Below are positions 60,183 to 64,000 of a stretch of DNA of 64,000 nt, piece after piece. The position numbers and the translations under genes are program-made. This DNA is from Mesorhizobium sp. BR1-1-16 (GTDB lineage Bacteria > Pseudomonadota > Alphaproteobacteria > Rhizobiales > Kaistiaceae), in assembly GCF_020165495.1 (NCBI RefSeq), contig NZ_JAIUIE010000004.1, positions 124,001 through 188,000 on the forward strand, in the 5' to 3' direction. Below the pieces are notes generated by a model, which had not been told where the DNA came from, made no database searches, and worked only from the letters and a program-made list of their open reading frames with translations. Position 1 is the first letter of the stretch. Every line of letters begins with the position of its first letter.

Positions 60183-61508
60183 TCAGGATCGGCCCTCTGT
60201 CCGCAAGGCCGCGAATCCCCGGCGGAGCGGTGGCAGGATGATGACGAACGCGGCGAGCGATGCCCCGAGGGCGACCGCGGCCATCGCCTTCTGCATTGCA
60301 TGACCCCCTGGAATCTGGGCGGCCACCAGGGGCACCAATGTCGGTCCGAGACCGATCCCCACCAGTGCCGTGATCGTCAGGGACAGGGCGATCGTCGTCG
60401 CCCGCATCCCGTTTGGCACGCTTTCCTGCATGACGACATGGCCGATGACATAGCCGGAGATCGATCCAAGTGCCCAGGCCGCGAAGGCAAGCGCGAGTTG
60501 CGCAGGCGTGGCGGCGAAGAAGGTCGCAACAGCGGCGATCGATGTCAGCGTGTAGCAGCCGAGAAAAAGCACGACACGCGTTGCCACCCCGTGGCGGCGC
60601 GCGAGCCAATCGGAAAGCGCCCCTCCCGCCAGAGAGGCGATCACGCCGCTTGTGGTAATCGAGAAGGCGACGAGACCGCCGGCCTCGAGTGGCGACAGGG
60701 CGTAGGAACGCTGAAGCAGCGTCGGCAACCAGGAAACAAGCGCATAGTCGCCGATCCCGAGGGCTCCCTTGACCAGCGCAACACGGAGCACGGCCCCGTT
60801 TTCAGCCAGCCATCCGCGAAGGACCGCCTGGAGAGAAACGAAATCCGAACGCTGGCGCTTGAGCGGCTCGGCCATGACGAGCAGCAGCGGCAACAACAGA
60901 AAGCCCGGCGCACCGACGAAGACGAACATCTGGCGCCAGGGTGCGAGCCCGCCAACGAGGGGCAAGGGATCAAAAAGGCCGGCCGCGCTCCAGCTGAGGA
61001 GGATGCCGCCGACGAACAGGGCGGCGCCGGTGCCAAACGTCGCGCCGAGTGAAAACACACCGAGGGCGATGCCCCGACGGTGGGGCGGAAAGCCGCTGAT
61101 GATGAGTGACGACGCCGAGGGAACGAGCGCCGCCTCTCCAAGCCCGACGCCGACGCGCGCGGCGAAGAAGGACGAGAAATCGGTCGCGAGCCCGCAGGCG
61201 ATCGTCGCCGCCGACCAGAGGGCGACGCCGCCGGCAATCAGGTTTCGCCGATTGGCACGATCGGCGAGCCGTCCGCATGGCAAGCCCGCCAGCGCGAAGA
61301 TGACCGCGAAGCCGGCGCCTTGCAGAAGGCTGATTTGGAGATCCGAAAGGCTCAGCTCACGTCTGATCGGGTCGACCACCAGATTGATGACAAGTCGGTC
61401 GGTAAAGGACAGGAGAAGCGCAAGACTGAGGACGGTGACGGCATACCAGCCGGCCGCCGAGGAACGCTCGTCCGCTTGGGCCGGCTCGATCATCACCCGC
61501 TCATTCAT
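60183..61508 (-). CDS. MFS transporter
   Basis: 441 aa from the ATG at 61508 (53 upstream codons rejected). About 12 helices, with the MFS motif A-like GRLADRANRRNL (about 83-94) after the second helix and GGALSDWLARRHG in the second half. The TDRLVINLVVDPIRRELSLSDLQISLLQGAGFAVIFAL beginning is typical of the spinster/anion-cation symporter-like and hexuronate groups, which move organic acids. Converges with the STAND regulator, whose stop is only 3 bp away. Confidence 0.92.
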   Translation of the reverse strand: MNERVMIEPAQADERSSAAGWYAVTVLSLALLLSFTDRLVINLVVDPIRRELSLSDLQISLLQGAGFAVIFALAGLPCGRLADRANRRNLIAGGVALWSAATIACGLATDFSSFFAARVGVGLGEAALVPSASSLIISGFPPHRRGIALGVFSLGATFGTGAALFVGGILLSWSAAGLFDPLPLVGGLAPWRQMFVFVGAPGFLLLPLLLVMAEPLKRQRSDFVSLQAVLRGWLAENGAVLRVALVKGALGIGDYALVSWLPTLLQRSYALSPLEAGGLVAFSITTSGVIASLAGGALSDWLARRHGVATRVVLFLGCYTLTSIAAVATFFAATPAQLALAFAAWALGSISGYVIGHVVMQESVPNGMRATTIALSLTITALVGIGLGPTLVPLVAAQIPGGHAMQKAMAAVALGASLAAFVIILPPLRRGFAALRTEGRS

Positions 61509-61773
61509 GTGGCACCCTGACGCTATCGGCGCGGCGACAGCAAAAGTCGCACGAGCGGCCCGGCCGAGACAAGCAATGCGAAAGGCGCAGTGCGGGTGTC
61601 GGGAAAAAGCAAATCCGAACAAATGAAACGCAGGAGTGGCAAAGAGCAGGGCCGGCTTCTCCGTCATGCTTCTGTGGCGACGCCGGTAGTCCCCATGACA
61701 ATGCGCGATGCGCCATGCGCCTGATCAGATGCCTGCCGAGCACCCGTCCCATGACATCGGCAGGAGAACGCCC

Positions 61774-61977
61774 ATGATGCACGCTACAAAGTCCGAACGC
61801 CGACGCGGATTCCAGATTCACGCGTTCGTATTCGTCCCGTCGATCATATTTCTCGTCGTTCTCAACGTCATTCTCGGCGCGCCCTATTGGTTCGAATGGC
61901 CGCTGCTCGGTTGGGGGCTCGGCCTTCTGGTCCATTGGTGGTTCGTGCTGGGGCCGGGAGCGCTGCAGACCGATTGA
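61774..61977 (+). CDS. Small two-helix membrane protein (2TM domain)
   Basis: 67 aa from the ATG at 61774 with AGGAGAAC upstream. Two hydrophobic segments (HAFVFVPSIIFLVVLNVILG and LLGWGLGLLVHWWFVLG) with a basic N-terminus (SERRRGF) match the 2TM domain family often found attached to sensor proteins. As a free-standing protein it is of unknown role. Confidence 0.7.
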   Translation: MMHATKSERRRGFQIHAFVFVPSIIFLVVLNVILGAPYWFEWPLLGWGLGLLVHWWFVLGPGALQTD

Positions 61978-62305
61978 CGCGAAGACCGCTGCGTCGAAGA
62001 AGGGGCCGCTTGCACGGCTTGCTCGAAATCAACTCTGTGCAATGCCGCCGTCGGCGAAACGCTCGGTCCCCGCGACGAAACTGGACAGGTCGGAGGCGGG
62101 AATACCGCAACGCGGCCGATCTCGTCTGGATCAGCGATGCGGTCCTCGGAGACCAACTACTGACGCATATTGTATCTGTTGGTATTCGCGCAGGCCCAGG
62201 CTCCATTTTGTGGAGCAATTGCTACGTTGGACTGGAAGTCAGAACCCCGTTCCCCGGTCGGGACAGCCGGACGGACGTCTCGGCCAGCAGGAGGTCCGGC
62301 AAGCC
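61978..62305. other. Intergenic space before hydrolase copy 4
   Basis: 328 bp. TTGCAC (62010-62015) and GTGCAA (62037-62042) are inverse arms 21 bp apart, a possible hairpin or operator. The frame entering from 62042 is rejected. AT-rich TATTGTATCTGTTGG near 62168 could hold the promoter of the following gene. Confidence 0.4.
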
Positions 62306-63079
62306 ATGCCCGCAGATGAGAAAAGCCATTCACGCCGTCCGGTTTCCCAGCTTCGGCCGGAAGAAAAGACCTATGTGCTGGTGCATGGCGCGTGGCATGG
62401 CGGCTGGTGCTGGCGAGACGTCGCTGCCCTCCTGCGCGCCGGCGGCCACCACGTCACGGCACCCACGCAGACAGGCCTCGGCGAGCGCCGCCATCTGCTG
62501 AACGCCGGCATCACCCTCGACACATTCGTGGCTGACATCATCAACCACATCGAGGCGGAGGAACTCGACGACATCATCCTGGTCGGCCACAGCCATGCGG
62601 GAGCCGTGATTACCGGCGTCGCCGACCTGATCCCCAAGCGCATTCGCCATCTCGTCTATCTCGACGCGGCGATCATCGAGAGCGGACATACGGCTTTCAG
62701 CCTGCTGGCGCCGGATGTCGCGGCGGCTCGGCGCAAGCTGGTCGTCGAACAGGGCAATGGCCTGTTCCTACCCGTACCCGAGCCTTCCGCCTTCGGCATC
62801 CCGGAAGGACACCCGAAAACGGACTGGGTGCGCCGGCGGCTCACGCCGCACCCGGTGGGCAGTTATGAGAGCACGCTGAATTTCGCCCATCCCATCGGCA
62901 ACGGCCGGCGCCGCACCTACGTCGCGTGCACGGACCCGTTCAATGAATCGACGGAGAGCTCGCGAGCATGGGTGAAGCGGCAGCCGGCGGGCTGGACGTG
63001 GCGTGAGCTGGCGACAGGCCACGATGCCATGATCCTCGCGCCGACGGAACTGGCGGCCGTGCTCGGAGAGATCGACTAG
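62306..63079 (+). CDS. Alpha/beta hydrolase, copy 4
   Basis: 257 aa from the ATG at 62306 with CAGGAGG upstream; 88 earlier in-frame codons are low in conserved character. Motifs: YVLVHGAWHGGWCW, nucleophile elbow GHSHAG, acid candidate in ACTDPFNES and histidine in LATGHDAMILAP. The HGAWHGGWCW opening is characteristic of the EstC/SABP2-like (plant methylesterase-type) hydrolases. No signal peptide. It is the last chromosomal gene before the integrative-element boundary. Confidence 0.9.
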   Translation: MPADEKSHSRRPVSQLRPEEKTYVLVHGAWHGGWCWRDVAALLRAGGHHVTAPTQTGLGERRHLLNAGITLDTFVADIINHIEAEELDDIILVGHSHAGAVITGVADLIPKRIRHLVYLDAAIIESGHTAFSLLAPDVAAARRKLVVEQGNGLFLPVPEPSAFGIPEGHPKTDWVRRRLTPHPVGSYESTLNFAHPIGNGRRRTYVACTDPFNESTESSRAWVKRQPAGWTWRELATGHDAMILAPTELAAVLGEID

Positions 63080-63373
63080 CTGCCGTTGCCAAGAAGGTTG
63101 TTCAGCCCTTGGAATGGTGGGATCCCGTTGCGGGCCGAGTGCGGGCGTCGGGCGTCGGGAGCGGCTCAGGCAACTATGGCAGCGACTATGTCGAGCGAAC
63201 GCTGGCCGACTATGCCGTGGGCCAATATCGGGTCCGAGGTGGTCTACGTGGCTCCGTCGCTGATTCACTCAGCCACGGTGGCGGAGGGGCTTGCGGGCGG
63301 CGACGGCTTCGCGGGCGGCACCGTCGGGACAGTTCACTTCCTTGGCAACAAATCGCAGGCCAAAAAAGGGAAA
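63080..63373. other. Non-coding space at the element boundary
   Basis: 294 bp with open frames that are judged chance products; no motif is recognised. A stretch with CAAAAAAGGG lies directly before the tRNA piece. Confidence 0.35.
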
Positions 63374-63418
63374 TGGCGCACCCGAAGGGATTCGAACCCC
63401 TGGCCTCTGCCTTCGGAG
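63374..63418 (-). tRNA. 3' fragment of a tRNA-Arg(CCG) gene, att site of an integrative element
   Basis: Read on the minus strand, the 45 bases run from the anticodon loop (CTCCGAA, anticodon CCG) through GGCAG, variable region, T-arm AGGGG-TTCGAAT-CCCTT, acceptor strand CGGGTGC, discriminator G and encoded CCA. The 5' half (acceptor 5' strand, D-arm, 5' anticodon stem) is absent: upstream of the loop the sequence no longer pairs. About 50-60 bp further (near 63463-63480) a CAGTTGGATAG string resembles a D-arm. This is the usual footprint of tRNA-targeted site-specific integration. Confidence 0.8.
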
Positions 63419-63598
63419 CAATTAGACCTGCCTATCCGAAAAACGCGATAGGGCACGCTATGCTACGCTATCCAACTGAAATCACTAGAAAATCGGAAAT
63501 TCGGTCACCACAATCATATCCGAAACTTCGCCCTGATTTCCGCGCGCCTGCTTACGTGGTGCTTACGCGAGAGACGGGGCTCAAATCGGAGAGGTCCC

Positions 63599-64000
63599 AT
63601 GGCTAAGATCACGAAGAGGCTTGTCGATACCGCTGAAACGCGGGCCAAGGACTACGTTGTTTGGGACGACGATCTCCCCGGCTTCGGCCTGCGCATCTTC
63701 GCGTCAGGTAAACGTAGCTACGTCCTCCAGTATCGATCAGCCGGCCGCTCGCGCCGGTACACCATCGGTCTGCATGGCGTCTGGACCCCGGAGCTCGCCA
63801 GACAAGAGGCGAAAGTCCAGTTGGGCAAGATAGCGCAGGGCGGCGATCCCGCGGAAGAACGTCAGATCGATCACAAGGCCATCACCGTTAAGGAACTGTG
63901 CGACCTCTATTTCAACGATCTGAATGAGGCTCTCATCCTGGGAAAAGGCGGACGGCCCAAGAAGCAGACCACCATTATAAGCGACACCGGACGCATCCAT
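63599..64000 (+). CDS. Tyrosine recombinase (integrase), N-terminal part
   Basis: The frame opens at the ATG at 63599 and runs off the end after 134 codons, without a stop. It begins MAKITKRLVDTAETRAKDYVVWDDDLPGFGLRIF, the arm-type DNA-binding domain (DUF4102) of P4-like integrases, with later RYTIGLHGVWTPELARQEAKVQLGKIAQGGDP; from about residue 95 the core-binding domain starts (TVKELCDLYFNDLNE). The catalytic C-terminal domain (R-H-R-Y) lies beyond the window. Its position directly after a tRNA 3' fragment identifies the boundary of an integrative element extending to the right. Confidence 0.9.
   Translation, partial: MAKITKRLVDTAETRAKDYVVWDDDLPGFGLRIFASGKRSYVLQYRSAGRSRRYTIGLHGVWTPELARQEAKVQLGKIAQGGDPAEERQIDHKAITVKELCDLYFNDLNEALILGKGGRPKKQTTIISDTGRIH

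Noticed and set aside
63374-63450. Peptide-like translation HPKGFEPLASAF near the window end
   Set aside because: This is the known spurious translation of a tRNA 3' end, not a protein.

Overview
The window is high-GC chromosomal DNA with the look of an alphaproteobacterium, most likely Hyphomicrobiales (Rhizobiales): dense ABC importers, LysR/GntR/AraC/MocR regulators, many SDR dehydrogenases, TTG/GTG starts and 4-bp gene overlaps. This is an inference from style, not from a marker gene. No rRNA, CRISPR array, replication gene or insertion sequence is seen.

Left catabolic region (1-22928). A minus-strand operon (6202 to beyond 1) encodes an unknown 149-aa protein, a metallo-beta-lactamase-fold lactonase, a beta-hydroxyacid dehydrogenase, a carboxymuconolactone decarboxylase-like protein, an aldehyde dehydrogenase, a LysR regulator and an MmgE/PrpD protein. 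Opposite it lie a second metallo-hydrolase, a branched-chain-amino-acid-type importer with a fused LivM-LivG gene, and two parallel modules of sugar-binding protein, double ATPase, permease and SDR. An 11-bp element, ATAGC(A/T)GTTAT, is found ahead of these transcription units (four exact copies and one 9/11 match), so they look like one regulon.

Middle region (23063-38751). An Fe-type superoxide dismutase and a cysteine-rich helix-turn-helix regulator are divergent. A long minus-strand array (37136 to 24471) then follows: three Rieske ferredoxins, four metal-dependent amidohydrolases, a [2Fe-2S] ferredoxin, its FAD reductase and a complete peptide-type ABC importer. The unit amidohydrolase-amidohydrolase-Rieske is present twice, so it was duplicated as a block. 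No oxygenase large subunit is present, which makes this the least explained system here. It is divergent from a MocR-type regulator whose PLP lysine and carboxylate-binding arginine are both replaced.

Sugar region (39363-48077). A galactonate-dehydratase-like enzyme, an SDR and an FCD-GntR regulator are divergent from a MalFGE-type importer and a GH2 glycosidase. Two promoter-like sequences and two related repeats lie between them. The set reads as glycoside uptake, hydrolysis and sugar-acid oxidation.

Right region (48316-64000). Four alpha/beta hydrolases of one type, two of them with signal peptides, are interspersed with AraC regulators, a second enolase-superfamily dehydratase, a RibD-like reductase, an SMP-30/strictosidine-synthase-like protein, a large winged-helix/STAND ATPase regulator and an MFS transporter. 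The window ends in the boundary of an integrative element: a 45-bp 3' piece of a tRNA-Arg(CCG) gene followed by a tyrosine recombinase gene that runs off the end.
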